From positions 248,001 to 312,000 of the forward strand of contig NZ_VTWU01000007.1 of NCBI RefSeq assembly GCF_008727865.1: a stretch of DNA of 64,000 nt, written 5' to 3'. The notes beneath the pieces were generated by a model that was not told the origin of the DNA, did not search any database, and worked only from the letters and a program-made list of their open reading frames with translations. Source of the DNA: Hymenobacter busanensis (GTDB lineage: Bacteria > Bacteroidota > Bacteroidia > Cytophagales > Hymenobacteraceae). Numbering within the stretch: the first letter of the stretch is position 1; each line of letters opens with the position of its first letter. The position numbers and the translations under genes are program-made. Shown here one piece after another: positions 9,785 to 18,452 of the stretch.

Positions 9785-10345
9785 CTAAGCGGGCGGCAAC
9801 TCAGCCAGGATTTCCGCCAGCACCTCGGCCTCCCGCTCAAGCCCGGCGATGCGGGCTTCCAGCAGCCGCTGCGGCCTCGTACCGCAGTCGTACTCCAGGC
9901 CGTCCTGCGCTTCGCCCTCAATCAGGGCCAGCCAGTTTTCCTCGCGGGCCGGGTTAGACACGGGTCCAGCCCAGGCCCGCAGGGCCGGCAGAACCTGTAA
10001 GCGGGCTTCGTAGTGAGCGGCCTTCGCACGCAAGTCCTGCAGCTCGAAGCCTAGACGCTTGATGTGGTAGCGGCAGTCGTCCAGTCGCCGCTGCAGCGGT
10101 TGGCGGTCTACCGGGGGCGCGGGTAGCGGTGGTGGAGCCGGGAGGGGCGTGGTGTCGGGTACACCGGGCGGCTGCATCACCAAGCCCATTGTGGCCAGGT
10201 TCAGGCGCGACTCCTGCAGCCATTTGCCTGGTGGCAGGTTACGACGGCCCGTTTCTACCTGCGCCAGCGTATTGCGGTTGATGCCCAGCCAAGAGGCCAT
10301 AAGCTGCTGCGAGAGGCCTAGCTGTTTCCGAATAGAATCGGTCAT
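9785..10345 (-). CDS. XRE-family helix-turn-helix protein
   Basis: This 186-aa protein starts with a Cro/C1-type HTH: LGLSQQLMASWLGINRNTLAQVETGRR, visible as SQQLMASWLGI followed by RNTLAQVETGRR (residues about 8-36). The rest has a Pro-rich linker near residues 58-78 and a charged, probably helical C-terminal half with no recognised domain. It is therefore a likely DNA-binding regulator with its own effector or oligomerisation part. Its start codon is embedded in a 52-bp palindrome, so it probably represses itself. The targets are unknown. The only nearby candidate besides itself is namZ, which is transcribed toward it on the same strand. Confidence 0.8.
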   Translation of the reverse strand: MTDSIRKQLGLSQQLMASWLGINRNTLAQVETGRRNLPPGKWLQESRLNLATMGLVMQPPGVPDTTPLPAPPPLPAPPVDRQPLQRRLDDCRYHIKRLGFELQDLRAKAAHYEARLQVLPALRAWAGPVSNPAREENWLALIEGEAQDGLEYDCGTRPQRLLEARIAGLEREAEVLAEILAELPPA

Positions 10346-10396
10346 GAAACAATTTTTTATGCAACAAAAGAAATTGTTGCATAAAAAATTGTTTCA
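10345..10396. promoter_or_regulatory. Palindromic operator at the XRE start codon
   Basis: Perfect 23-bp arms (10345-10367 and 10374-10396) surround a 6-base centre. The left arm overlaps the XRE ATG by one base. Each arm carries ACAATTTTTTATGCAACA-like AT-rich sequence, unlike the GC-rich surroundings. Position and symmetry fit an autoregulatory operator; binding is inferred. Confidence 0.65.
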
Positions 10397-10406
10397 ACGA
10401 GCCTGT

Positions 10407-10452
10407 AACAAAACCGACTTCCACAAAATGTTTTGTTGCAGCCGGTTTTGTT
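10407..10452. promoter_or_regulatory. Second nested palindrome upstream of the XRE gene
   Basis: Outer arms AACAAAACCG and CGGTTTTGTT (10407-10416, 10443-10452) enclose an inner ACAAAATGTTTTGT palindrome (10423-10436). It lies between the XRE operator and the end of namZ, so it may be a second operator or the namZ terminator. Confidence 0.45.
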
Positions 10453-10493
10453 GCCAAGAAGCGAGTTACACACTCGCTCCGTGGGCCCAGTCC

Positions 10494-11741
10494 TTACTTC
10501 TCCGCGTACAGCAAATATTTCTTGCGCATCTGCTTGTACTGCCCCAGCGCCGGCTCCCACGATTTGCGGATTTCCTTTTCCGAGCGGCCTTCGATGATCT
10601 GCTGGCGCAGGGTGGCCGTGCCCGTCAGCTGCTCGAAGTACTTGCCGAAGAACTTGTCCTTGGCCGTGCTCTGCTGGTAGAAATCAATCAGGTAACGCAG
10701 CGTGAGGCCTTCCGACTGGGCGGTGGGCAGCTGGCGCAAATCGAGGCCGTAGCACTCCTTGCCGTTTTGGGGCGGGGTGGGCGAGCCAGACGTGGGACGG
10801 GGCGTAAACTTGAACGGCCGCGTGCGGGGCTGCGTCGGCGCGCCGATGAACTCAAATGGCGCCTCGGTGCCGCGCCCCACGCTCACGTCGGTGCCCTCAA
10901 ACAGGCAGATGCTGGGGTAGAGCGTGATGCTGTGGGCGGTGGGCAGGTTGGGGGAGGGGCGCACGGGCAGCACGTAGGGCGTGGCGTGGGTATAACCCGC
11001 CACCGGCACCACCGTGAGGGCGCATTGCCGCTCCCCGGCCAGCCATTTTTCGCCGTTGATCATCTGGGCCAGCTCGCCCACCGTGAGGCCGTGCAGAATG
11101 GGAATGGGGTGCATGCCCACAAACGACTTATGCTTGGGCTCCATCACGGGGCCGTCCACGAAGCGTCCGTTGGGGTTGGGCCGGTCGAGCACCAGCACGG
11201 TTTTGCCCTGCTCGGCCGCCGCTTCCATCACGTAGTGCAGCGTGCTGATGTATGTATAGAAGCGCGTGCCCACGTCCTGGATGTCAAACACCAGCACGTC
11301 GAGGTCGGCCAGCATGTCGGGAGTGGGCTTTTTGGTGGCGCCGTAGAGCGAGCGAACCGGCAGGCCGCTGCGCTGGTCTTTGCCGTCTTTGATGGTAGCC
11401 CCGTCGGCCGCTTCGCCCCGGAAACCGTGCTCAGGCGAAAAAATGGCTTTGACGGTGATGCCCTGGGCCACCAGCGTATCGACAAGGTGACTGGGCCCCG
11501 TGCGCGAGGTTTGATTCACCACCAGCCCCACGCGCTTGCCGCGCAGCTGGGGCAGGTATTTCTCAAACTGGTCGGCCCCCATTTGCAGCGGGCTGGCCGG
11601 CGGTTTAGGCGCTGATTGCGAAGCGGTAACAGCCCGAGTGGCGGCTGTTGCGAGGGCGTCGGTGGCGGGCTGGGCGGGGCGGGCGCAGTCCGAAAACGAC
11701 AAAAACAGCGAACAAGCAGCGAGAATCACGTATGAGGCCAT
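10494..11741 (-). CDS. DUF1343 protein, exo-beta-N-acetylmuramidase NamZ-like
   Basis: This 415-aa protein matches DUF1343, the NamZ family that removes N-acetylmuramic acid from the non-reducing ends of peptidoglycan fragments. Family hallmarks visible are GKRVGLVVNQTSRT, IFSPEHGFRGEAADGA, VFDIQDVGTRFYTYISTLHY, VLDRPNPNGR and the later CLFEGTDVSVGRGTEAPFEFIG. The N-terminus AACSLFLSFSDCARP suggests a lipoprotein signal, so it probably acts in the periplasm in cell-wall recycling. A low-complexity linker (residues about 22-50) precedes the catalytic part. It is divergent from the permease gene, whose start lies 50 bp away, so the two share a short promoter region. Confidence 0.88.
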   Translation of the reverse strand: MASYVILAACSLFLSFSDCARPAQPATDALATAATRAVTASQSAPKPPASPLQMGADQFEKYLPQLRGKRVGLVVNQTSRTGPSHLVDTLVAQGITVKAIFSPEHGFRGEAADGATIKDGKDQRSGLPVRSLYGATKKPTPDMLADLDVLVFDIQDVGTRFYTYISTLHYVMEAAAEQGKTVLVLDRPNPNGRFVDGPVMEPKHKSFVGMHPIPILHGLTVGELAQMINGEKWLAGERQCALTVVPVAGYTHATPYVLPVRPSPNLPTAHSITLYPSICLFEGTDVSVGRGTEAPFEFIGAPTQPRTRPFKFTPRPTSGSPTPPQNGKECYGLDLRQLPTAQSEGLTLRYLIDFYQQSTAKDKFFGKYFEQLTGTATLRQQIIEGRSEKEIRKSWEPALGQYKQMRKKYLLYAEK

Positions 11742-11791
11742 CAGCAGAGTGGGGCGTTGAAACTGACCCCGTTCGTGTAGCTTTACGCCCA

Positions 11792-13006
11792 GTGAACGTC
11801 TCGCGGTACATATCCCACAAGATCGACGGGGCCGACTCGGGTTCTTTCACCTCGTCGGTCACAAAGATAGCCATCATCAGCATCGCGCTGGGGGTGGCCG
11901 TCATGATTGTGTCATTTGCTATTCTGGAAGGGTTTCGCAACGAGATTCAAGGCAAAATCTTCTCGTTTGGCGCCCACCTCACCATCAGCAAGTACGACAA
12001 CAATAACTCCCTTGAAGTGGAGCCCATCAACGGGGCCGAGCTGACGCAGGAGATGCGCAAGTTTCCCCAGATCAAGGGGGCGCAGCCGTTCGCCCGCAAA
12101 ACGGCCATCATCAAAACCAAGGACGAGGTGCTGGGCATCGTGCTCAAAGGCGTCGACGAGAAGTCGGGGCCGTCGCCGATGCGCGCCAACCTGGTGGCCG
12201 GCAAGTTTCCCGTCTTCGCCGACTCGGCCGCTTCCGACGAGGTGCTGGTGTCGCGCAAGGTGGCAGACAAGCTGCGCCTGAAGGTGGGCGACGACGCCCT
12301 GTTTTACTTCATCCAGAACCCGCCGCGGGTGCGCAAGTTCACGGTGGCCGGCGTGTACCAAACCGGCCTCGACGAATTCGACGAAGTGTACGTGCTCGGC
12401 GACATTCGCCAGATTCAGGACCTGAACGGCTGGAACGACTCGCTGGTGGGCGGCTACGAAGTGGTGCTGAAAGACTTCCGTCAGCTCGATGCCACGGCCG
12501 AAAGCATGTACAACACACTGCGCTACGACCTGAAGGTGGACAAAATCACCGACCAGTACGCGCAGCTCTTCGACTGGCTGCAGCTGCTGAACCGCAACGT
12601 CATCATCTTTCTGCTGCTGATCATCTTCGTGGCCACGTTCAACATGGTGGCCACCATTTTCATCATGATTCTGGAGCGCACCAACATGATTGGCGTGCTG
12701 AAGGCCATCGGCGCCACCGACAACCAGATTCGGCGCATGTTTTTCTTCCGGGGCCTGAACCTGACGCTGAAAGGCATGCTGTGGGGCAACCTGATTGGGC
12801 TGGGCTTCTGCTCCATTCAGTACTTCCTGCACCCCATTCCGCTCGACCCGGAAAACTATTACATGGACCGCGTGCCCATCTTCTGGGACCCGGTTATCAT
12901 CGGCGTTATCAACTTGGCCGTCTTCGTCACCTCGCAGCTGGCCGTGCTCATTCCCACGTACCTGATTGCCCGTATCAAGCCGGTGGTGGCTATCAAATTC
13001 GACTAG
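11792..13006 (+). CDS. ABC transporter permease, LolC/LolE-like (FtsX family)
   Basis: This 404-aa inner-membrane protein resembles the LolC/LolE permeases that, with an ATPase, release lipoproteins from the inner membrane. It has one N-terminal transmembrane segment (ITALGVAVMIVSFAILEGF-type, residues about 25-48), a large periplasmic domain, and three C-terminal segments after FNMVATIFIMILERTNMIG. That last motif, with GVLKAIGATDNQIRRMF, is the FtsX coupling region. The GTG at 11792 is chosen because a -7-like TAGCTTTA sits at 11778-11785, which would make an ATG at 11732 untranscribed. No ATP-binding partner lies nearby, so its ATPase must be encoded elsewhere. Confidence 0.87.
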   Translation: MNVSRYISHKIDGADSGSFTSSVTKIAIISIALGVAVMIVSFAILEGFRNEIQGKIFSFGAHLTISKYDNNNSLEVEPINGAELTQEMRKFPQIKGAQPFARKTAIIKTKDEVLGIVLKGVDEKSGPSPMRANLVAGKFPVFADSAASDEVLVSRKVADKLRLKVGDDALFYFIQNPPRVRKFTVAGVYQTGLDEFDEVYVLGDIRQIQDLNGWNDSLVGGYEVVLKDFRQLDATAESMYNTLRYDLKVDKITDQYAQLFDWLQLLNRNVIIFLLLIIFVATFNMVATIFIMILERTNMIGVLKAIGATDNQIRRMFFFRGLNLTLKGMLWGNLIGLGFCSIQYFLHPIPLDPENYYMDRVPIFWDPVIIGVINLAVFVTSQLAVLIPTYLIARIKPVVAIKFD

Positions 13007-13057
13007 AACTAAGCCTGGCATTGCAAGGAGGAACGACGAAGCAACCCTCTCTGTTAG

Positions 13058-13115
13058 AAACCGAACGAGCCTGACCAACTGAATCTGTTTTCGGTTGGTC
13101 AGGCTCGTTCGGTTT
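13058..13115. terminator. Bidirectional hairpin terminator
   Basis: Perfect 22-bp arms (13058-13079, 13094-13115) begin AAACCGAACG and end CGTTCGGTTT. They lie between the convergent permease and M23 peptidase genes. Confidence 0.75.
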
Positions 13116-13133
13116 GCGCTTGCCACGACAGGC

Positions 13134-13829
13134 TTATGGATTCAGCCAGCGGCTTTGCAGCACCAAATTGGGGTCGGGGCAGAAAGCGGCCCATTTTTCC
13201 CGGTCTTCAACCAAGCCCACGCCGGGGAAGTCGCCGCGGTGTTCCTGAATGTCGGTGATTAGCTGAAAGTGCAGGTGAGGGGGCCAGTCGCCGTTTTCGG
13301 GCCAGGGGCCGATGGTGGCAAAGGCTTCGCCCTGGGCTAGCCGCTGGCCGGCTTGCACGGCGGCCAGCTCGGCGCGGCTGAGGTGGCCGTAGAGCGAATA
13401 GAATGTAGTGCCCTCCAATTCGTGCTCCAGAATCACGGTGGGGCCGTAGTTGCCGAAGCTGTCGTTGTCGGCTACGCTGTGCACCACCGAAGGCATAAAG
13501 GCCAGCACCGGCGTGCCGGCGGCCATCCACACGTCTACGCCGAGGTGCAGGGAGCGGGCGGGCACGGCTGGGTCGCCAAACAAGCCGGGGCTGCGGCGGT
13601 AGATAACGCGGTTTTCGAGGTAGCCCCCCACGCCGATTCGGGCGTGCTGAGCCGCCAGCAAGTCGTTGACCAGCGCATCGAAAGCGGCGGTGTCGCGCAG
13701 GTCGGCATCGCGCACCACCGGGTTGGCGGCGCTGAAATCGAGCCGCGCCACCTCGGGCGCATTCAGGTCGACGGGCAAAACCGGGCCGAAAGCGGCTTGG
13801 TGACGGCGGAGCAGATCGGGAAGGAGCAT
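13134..13829 (-). CDS. M23 family metallopeptidase
   Basis: This 231-aa protein carries the LytM/M23 zinc peptidase signature. SLHLGVDVWMAAGTPV holds the first zinc His and Asp, YSLYGHLS is the typical connecting motif, and PPHLHFQL has the HxH pair. The family cleaves peptidoglycan cross-links or acts on peptide bridges. No signal peptide is obvious: the N-terminus is MLLPDLLRRHQAAFGPV. Hence location is uncertain, though some related cytoplasmic or unconventionally exported forms exist. The last 30 residues hold a conserved-looking FCPDPNLVL tail. It stands alone between a terminator and an interspersed palindrome. Confidence 0.88.
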   Translation of the reverse strand: MLLPDLLRRHQAAFGPVLPVDLNAPEVARLDFSAANPVVRDADLRDTAAFDALVNDLLAAQHARIGVGGYLENRVIYRRSPGLFGDPAVPARSLHLGVDVWMAAGTPVLAFMPSVVHSVADNDSFGNYGPTVILEHELEGTTFYSLYGHLSRAELAAVQAGQRLAQGEAFATIGPWPENGDWPPHLHFQLITDIQEHRGDFPGVGLVEDREKWAAFCPDPNLVLQSRWLNP

Positions 13830-13868
13830 GCGGGGGTGGTTGTCGGTTGCGAGTTAGCAGTAAAGTAA

Positions 13869-13956
13869 CGTCATCCTGAGCGCAGCGAAAGACCTTCTTC
13901 CGCCAGCCCGACTCGCTGCGTGGTGAAAAACGCCTTCGTTCACGCTCAGGATGACG
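13869..13956. repeat. Long interspersed palindrome, copy 3 (degenerate)
   Basis: The outer 14 bp (CGTCATCCTGAGCG and its complement) are intact, while the inner arms have drifted. It lies upstream of the M23 gene and ahead of paaE. Confidence 0.75.
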
Positions 13957-14128
13957 CACCAATCGACAAGCACCCGACAACTCGCCCCCGGCAACTGACA
14001 ACTGACAAGCCCTTTTGCCGTACCTTGCACGCCCGTTGGCCGCGCAGAAAAACCGTTTGGCCGGCGGTCTGTTTCCCTGTTCCACCGAACCCCGTTTTCG
14101 CACGCCGCCCCTAGTGGCCGAGAACCGC

Positions 14129-15235
14129 ATGAGCACCAGCCCGTACCTCACCCTTACCGTCGTCGACCTGACGCGCGAAACCGACGACTGCGTTACCATC
14201 CACCTCGAGCGCCCCGACCGGCAGCCCATTGCCAGCCAGCCGGGTCAGTTCCTGACGCTCATCGTGCCCTGCGGCGCGGGCACGCGCCCCGAGCGCCGCT
14301 CGTATTCCCTCAGCAGCACGCCCCACGAATCCCCGCGCCTCTCGGTAACGGTGAAGCGCGTGCCGGGCGGCTTGGTAAGCAACTACCTGCTCGACAACGT
14401 GCAGGTGGGCCAGCAAATGGAGGTAATGGCGCCGATGGGCAACTTCACGGTGGAGCCGAAAGCCGGCGCGGCACGGTCGTTGGTGCTTATCGGGGCGGGC
14501 TCGGGCGTCACGCCGCTCATGTCCATTCTGAAATCGGTGCTGCACACCGAGCCCCAGAGCCACGTGCTGCTGGTGTACGGCAACCGCAGCGAGGATTCCG
14601 TTATTTTCAAAGACCAGCTGCAGGCGCTGGAGCAACAGTACGCGGGCCGCTTCCAGGTAGAGCACGTGTACAGCCAGCCGCAAAACCCGGCGGCCGTGGC
14701 CCACAAAGGCCGCCTGAACCGCACCATGCTGCTGCGCATTCTGGAGCAGCGCCACCAGTTTCCGGCCGCCCAGGCCGAGTACTTTATGTGTGGCCCCGAG
14801 GGCATGATGACCGAAGCCCGCGCCGCGCTGGAGCTGCTGGGCGTGCCCGCCAACCACATCCGCCGCGAGAGTTTCGTGGCCTCGGCCGACTCGGCCGAAA
14901 CCGCGGCTAGCCAGCCCGACGGCCACGGCACCGTGACGGCCGACGACGACGACGCCATTACGACGCGCACCGTCACCATTCAGTACGAGGGCACCGACTA
15001 CCAGGTGGAGGTGCAGCCCAACCAAACCATTCTCGAAGCCGCCCTCGACCTCGACATCGACCTGCCCTACAGTTGCCAGGCGGGCCTGTGCACCGCCTGC
15101 CGCGGCAAGTGCCTTTCGGGCAAAGTGCACCTCGACGAGCGCGAAGGCCTGTCCGACTCGGAGCTGAAGCAAGGCTACGTGCTCGTGTGCGTCGGCCACC
15201 CGCTCACCTCCGACGTCGTCATCGAAATCGGGTAA
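14129..15235 (+). CDS. paaE: PaaE-type ferredoxin reductase of phenylacetyl-CoA epoxidase
   Basis: This 368-aa flavoprotein has three parts. An FAD-binding barrel holds ERRSYSLSSTP (residues about 55-65). An NAD(P)-binding domain holds LVLIGAGSGVTPLMSILK and MCGPEGMM. A C-terminal plant-type 2Fe-2S ferredoxin has cysteines in PYSCQAGLCTACRGKC and a fourth in VLVCVGHP. This order matches PaaE, which passes electrons from NADPH to the PaaAC di-iron oxygenase. The gene is not in the paaABCD cluster about 3.3 kb downstream on the other strand, so it is separately transcribed. A near-consensus -7 (TACCTTGC) lies at 14021. Other reductases of this fold, such as HmpX-like ones, remain possible. Confidence 0.82.
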   Translation: MSTSPYLTLTVVDLTRETDDCVTIHLERPDRQPIASQPGQFLTLIVPCGAGTRPERRSYSLSSTPHESPRLSVTVKRVPGGLVSNYLLDNVQVGQQMEVMAPMGNFTVEPKAGAARSLVLIGAGSGVTPLMSILKSVLHTEPQSHVLLVYGNRSEDSVIFKDQLQALEQQYAGRFQVEHVYSQPQNPAAVAHKGRLNRTMLLRILEQRHQFPAAQAEYFMCGPEGMMTEARAALELLGVPANHIRRESFVASADSAETAASQPDGHGTVTADDDDAITTRTVTIQYEGTDYQVEVQPNQTILEAALDLDIDLPYSCQAGLCTACRGKCLSGKVHLDEREGLSDSELKQGYVLVCVGHPLTSDVVIEIG

Positions 15236-15457
15236 CCAAGCGGCTCGTTGCCGTGTTTCCTTTTTCGGCAACCGTTGTCGAAGCCCCGCCGGTTGTGCCG
15301 CTGCGGGGCTTCTGCGTTGGGGGCCGCGCCCACCGGTTGCTTTTCGCCAGAGTTCTTACATTCACCAGCCGCAACCGATTTTCTGCTGTGTAAACTGTGC
15401 CCCTCGGCCGTTTTCTACGTAGAAAACCTTCTTTGTCTTCGCTGTCGTTTCCTTTCT

Positions 15458-17200
15458 ATGAGTTACTCCACACCAGAACTCACCGCCGACGTAACCACCC
15501 AAGCCCGGCCGCCGCGTCGGTACCTGCCCGAGTCCTTTGTTGTTACCGACTGGGCAGCCATCGAACCGTATTTCATTGAGCTGCGCGACCGGGCCATCAA
15601 TTCGGCCGAGGAGCTGGAAAGCTGGCTGCTCGACCGCTCGGAGCTGGAATCGGTGCTGAGCGAAGACTTGGCCTGGCGCTACATCCGCATGACCTGCGAC
15701 ACCCAGGACGAGGAGCGCAGCACGGCCTTCCAGTATTTCGTGAGCGAAATCGAGCCCAACGCCGCGCCCTACGACCACGCCCTGAACGAGAAGCTGGTGC
15801 AGTCGCCCTACGCTGCCGGCCTCGACCCCGAGCGGTACCGCATTTTCCTCCGCTCCGTGCGCCGGGCACTGGAAATTTATCGGGCCGAAAACATCCCGCT
15901 CAAAACCGATATCAGCACCAAGCAGCAGCAGTACGCCGCCGCCGTGGGGGCCATGACGGTGACCCTCGACGGCGAGGAAATGACCTTGCAGCGCGCCTCC
16001 GACCGCCTCAAAGACACCGACCGCGCCAAGCGCGAGGAGGCGTGGCGGGCTGTGCAGGAGCGCCGCGCCCAGGATGTGCAGCCGCTCGACGCGCTGTTTG
16101 CCGAGCTGGTGCAGCTGCGGCACCAGATGGCGCTGAACGCAGACTTCCCGAACTTCCGCGACTACATGTTTGCCGCCCTCGGCCGCTTCGACTATACCCC
16201 GCAGGACTGCTTCGATTTCCACCAGGCCATTCACGAAACCGTGGTGCCGCTCATCGACGAGCTGGACCGGCACCGCCGCCGCGACCTGGGCCTGAGCGAC
16301 CTGCGTCCCTGGGACTTAGACGTGGACGTGTCGGGCAAGGCGCCGTTGCGGCCGTTTGGCACGGGACAGGAGCTGCTAGAAAAAACCATCACCGTGTTTC
16401 AGCGCCTCGACCCGTTTTTGGGCGACTGCCTGACCACGATGCGCGACATGGGCCACCTCGACCTCGAATCGCGCAAGGGCAAGGCACCCGGCGGCTACAA
16501 CTACCCGCTCGACGAAACCGGCGTGCCGTTCATTTTCATGAACGCCACCTCCTCGCTGCGCGACGTTATTACGATGCTCCACGAGGGCGGCCACGCCGTG
16601 CACTCGTTCCTGACGCGCCGCCTGCCCATGGGTGCCGACAAGCACCCGCCAAGCGAAGTAGCCGAACTGGCCTCGATGTCGATGGAGCTGATTTCGATGG
16701 ACCACTGGGACGTGTTTTTCCAGGATGCCGACGAGCTGCGCCGCGCCAAACAAACCCACTTGGAATCAGTGCTCGAAACCTTCCCCTGGGTGGCTACCAT
16801 TGACAAGTTTCAGCACTGGGTGTACGAGAATCCCACGCATACTTCGGCCGAGCGGCAAGCCCGCTGGGTGGAGGTGTTCGACGAGTTTAATCAGCGCACG
16901 GTGAACTGGCAGGGGCTGGAAAACTACAAGCCGTGGCTGTGGCAGAAGCAGCTGCACCTCTACGAAGTGCCGTTCTACTACATCGAGTACGCCATGGCTC
17001 AGTTGGGCGCCATTGCCGTATGGCGCAACTTCCGCCACGACCCGAAAGCCGGCCTCGAAGCGTACAAGCGCGCCCTGGCGTTGGGTTACACGGCTTCCAT
17101 CGGCGAGATTTACGAGGCCGCGGGCATCCGCTTCGACTTCAGCACGGAGTACCTGCGCAGCCTCGCCGATTTCGTGCGCGAAGAAATGGCTCAGCTATAG
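15458..17200 (+). CDS. M3 family oligoendopeptidase (PepF-like)
   Basis: This 580-aa zinc metallopeptidase of the M3 (thimet/PepF) family hydrolyses short peptides in the cytoplasm. The HExxH zinc site is HEGGH at residues 375-379, inside ITMLHEGGHAVHSFL. The third ligand region follows in ASMSMELISM. The first 280 residues are helical, as in PepF. The start MSYSTPELTAD is chosen over a longer frame at 15248, whose extra residues are unrelated to the family. No signal peptide is present. The gene is followed 12 bp later by a very strong hairpin terminator. Confidence 0.92.
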   Translation: MSYSTPELTADVTTQARPPRRYLPESFVVTDWAAIEPYFIELRDRAINSAEELESWLLDRSELESVLSEDLAWRYIRMTCDTQDEERSTAFQYFVSEIEPNAAPYDHALNEKLVQSPYAAGLDPERYRIFLRSVRRALEIYRAENIPLKTDISTKQQQYAAAVGAMTVTLDGEEMTLQRASDRLKDTDRAKREEAWRAVQERRAQDVQPLDALFAELVQLRHQMALNADFPNFRDYMFAALGRFDYTPQDCFDFHQAIHETVVPLIDELDRHRRRDLGLSDLRPWDLDVDVSGKAPLRPFGTGQELLEKTITVFQRLDPFLGDCLTTMRDMGHLDLESRKGKAPGGYNYPLDETGVPFIFMNATSSLRDVITMLHEGGHAVHSFLTRRLPMGADKHPPSEVAELASMSMELISMDHWDVFFQDADELRRAKQTHLESVLETFPWVATIDKFQHWVYENPTHTSAERQARWVEVFDEFNQRTVNWQGLENYKPWLWQKQLHLYEVPFYYIEYAMAQLGAIAVWRNFRHDPKAGLEAYKRALALGYTASIGEIYEAAGIRFDFSTEYLRSLADFVREEMAQL

Positions 17201-17212
17201 ACGTAGTGCCTA

Positions 17213-17264
17213 CAACAGCAAGGCCCCGGCCAGACGATACTGTCCGGCCGGGGCCTTGCTGTTG
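17213..17264. terminator. Strong hairpin terminator after the M3 peptidase gene
   Basis: Perfect 19-bp arms (17213-17231, 17246-17264) contain the GGCCCCGGCC core. They lie between two convergent genes, so the hairpin can serve both. Confidence 0.82.
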
Positions 17265-17281
17265 ACGGTTAGTTTTATGGG

Positions 17282-17632
17282 CTAGTTGGAGGCGGAGGGA
17301 GTCTGTCCGTTGGCTTGCTGAATGCAGCTGAGTTTGACGGTGGTGCCCACCATGCAAATGCTGCCGCGTGGGTCATCGGCGTAGGCAATGGTTACTTTCT
17401 CGCCGTCGTGCTTGGGGTAGGCCTCCCACATGGCGCCGGCCGGCTCCAGTCGTTTGCCGTCGGCCAGCTCCAGCACGTAGCCGCAGCCATCGAGGCCGGC
17501 GAGGTTGCGCACCGTGGCGGCCGTTGTGCAGGCGGGAATGGGCTCTTCGCCTTCTCCGCACATAGTTTGGCACTGGAAGGCAAATTGGGTGCAAGCCATG
17601 ACGAGCAGCAGAACCGGAAGTCGACGACGCAT
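17282..17632 (-). CDS. Small secreted protein, unknown
   Basis: This 116-aa protein has an N-terminal signal-like stretch (MRRRLPVLLLVMACTQFAF) and five further cysteines, suggesting disulfides in the periplasm. A middle block, LDGCGYVLELADGKRLEPAG, then IAYADDPRGSICMVG, recalls small Bacteroidota proteins of one-domain beta fold. The ATG at 17632 is preferred to the longer frame because it begins with the signal sequence. No function can be assigned. The downstream neighbour on this strand is only the M3 terminator; the lipoprotein gene upstream ends 130 bp away. Confidence 0.7.
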   Translation of the reverse strand: MRRRLPVLLLVMACTQFAFQCQTMCGEGEEPIPACTTAATVRNLAGLDGCGYVLELADGKRLEPAGAMWEAYPKHDGEKVTIAYADDPRGSICMVGTTVKLSCIQQANGQTPSASN

Positions 17633-17762
17633 AACGAAAGCAGGTTGGGTGTGCTTTGAAGATGGCGGACGAGTTGAGTAAGGTTGCATCCCGTAGCGAA
17701 ACAGCCGTAAAAAAGCCGGCAATGCTGTATTGCCGGCTTTCGAACACCTGCGTTGGCAAGGC

Positions 17763-18356
17763 TTAGTTTTTCAACTCGAACAGCGGCAGCGGCTGCAGGT
17801 TGGCGTATTTGCGGCCGGCTTGTTTGAGCGTTTCGGCGTGCAGTTGCAGGTAGTTGTTGTACATCTTGGCGGCGCGGTCGTAGCGCACCCGGTAGCCAAT
17901 TACTTCGTCGTCGGCAGCCCGAATGGCCGCGGTCAGGGCCTCCACGTCTTTGTTTTTATTGACTTGGGGCTCCACTAGGTTGTACACCGCCCGCAGCACC
18001 GAATCCTGGGCCAAGTCGTAGGCATCAATGCGCTCAGACGACGCCATGGTTTCCTGGTCGTAACGGATGCCCACCAACTGGTCGTTGGCGTTGTCGAGGC
18101 GCCGGATCAGGTCTTTGTTGCTGCCGGGCAGGCGGCGCAACTCCTGCAACACGGCCTTGGTGGCCACCAGCTTCTGGTTGTCGCTGTCGCGCATCACGCG
18201 CCAGCGGGCTTCCACGGTGTCGCGCAGCACCTTGAGTTGGGTGCGGGCGGCGGTAGGGGAAGTAGGGTCGAGTAGGACGGGGGTATCGGCCGTTTTGCGG
18301 CACGAGGCAGCTGCCAGCAACAGCAGCAGCGGAAGGTAGATCAGCAGTTTACGCAT
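17763..18356 (-). CDS. Putative lipoprotein, unknown
   Basis: This 197-aa protein has a clear lipoprotein signal: LLIYLPLLLLLAAASC with Cys at residue 19. The mature part is almost entirely helical and charged and may form a coiled coil or helical bundle, with stretches such as TQLKVLRDTVEARWRVMRD. Its layout loosely recalls LemA-type helical proteins, but no diagnostic motif was found. It would be anchored on the periplasmic side of a membrane. The gene stands alone. Confidence 0.75.
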   Translation of the reverse strand: MRKLLIYLPLLLLLAAASCRKTADTPVLLDPTSPTAARTQLKVLRDTVEARWRVMRDSDNQKLVATKAVLQELRRLPGSNKDLIRRLDNANDQLVGIRYDQETMASSERIDAYDLAQDSVLRAVYNLVEPQVNKNKDVEALTAAIRAADDEVIGYRVRYDRAAKMYNNYLQLHAETLKQAGRKYANLQPLPLFELKN

Positions 18357-18452
18357 AACACAGGCACAACGCCGGGCCGCACAAGATTATTCCGCACCGA
18401 GCGTAGTTAGCGAAGAAAAGGCAAAACCAGCAGCAAACCTATTCGGCTGCGC

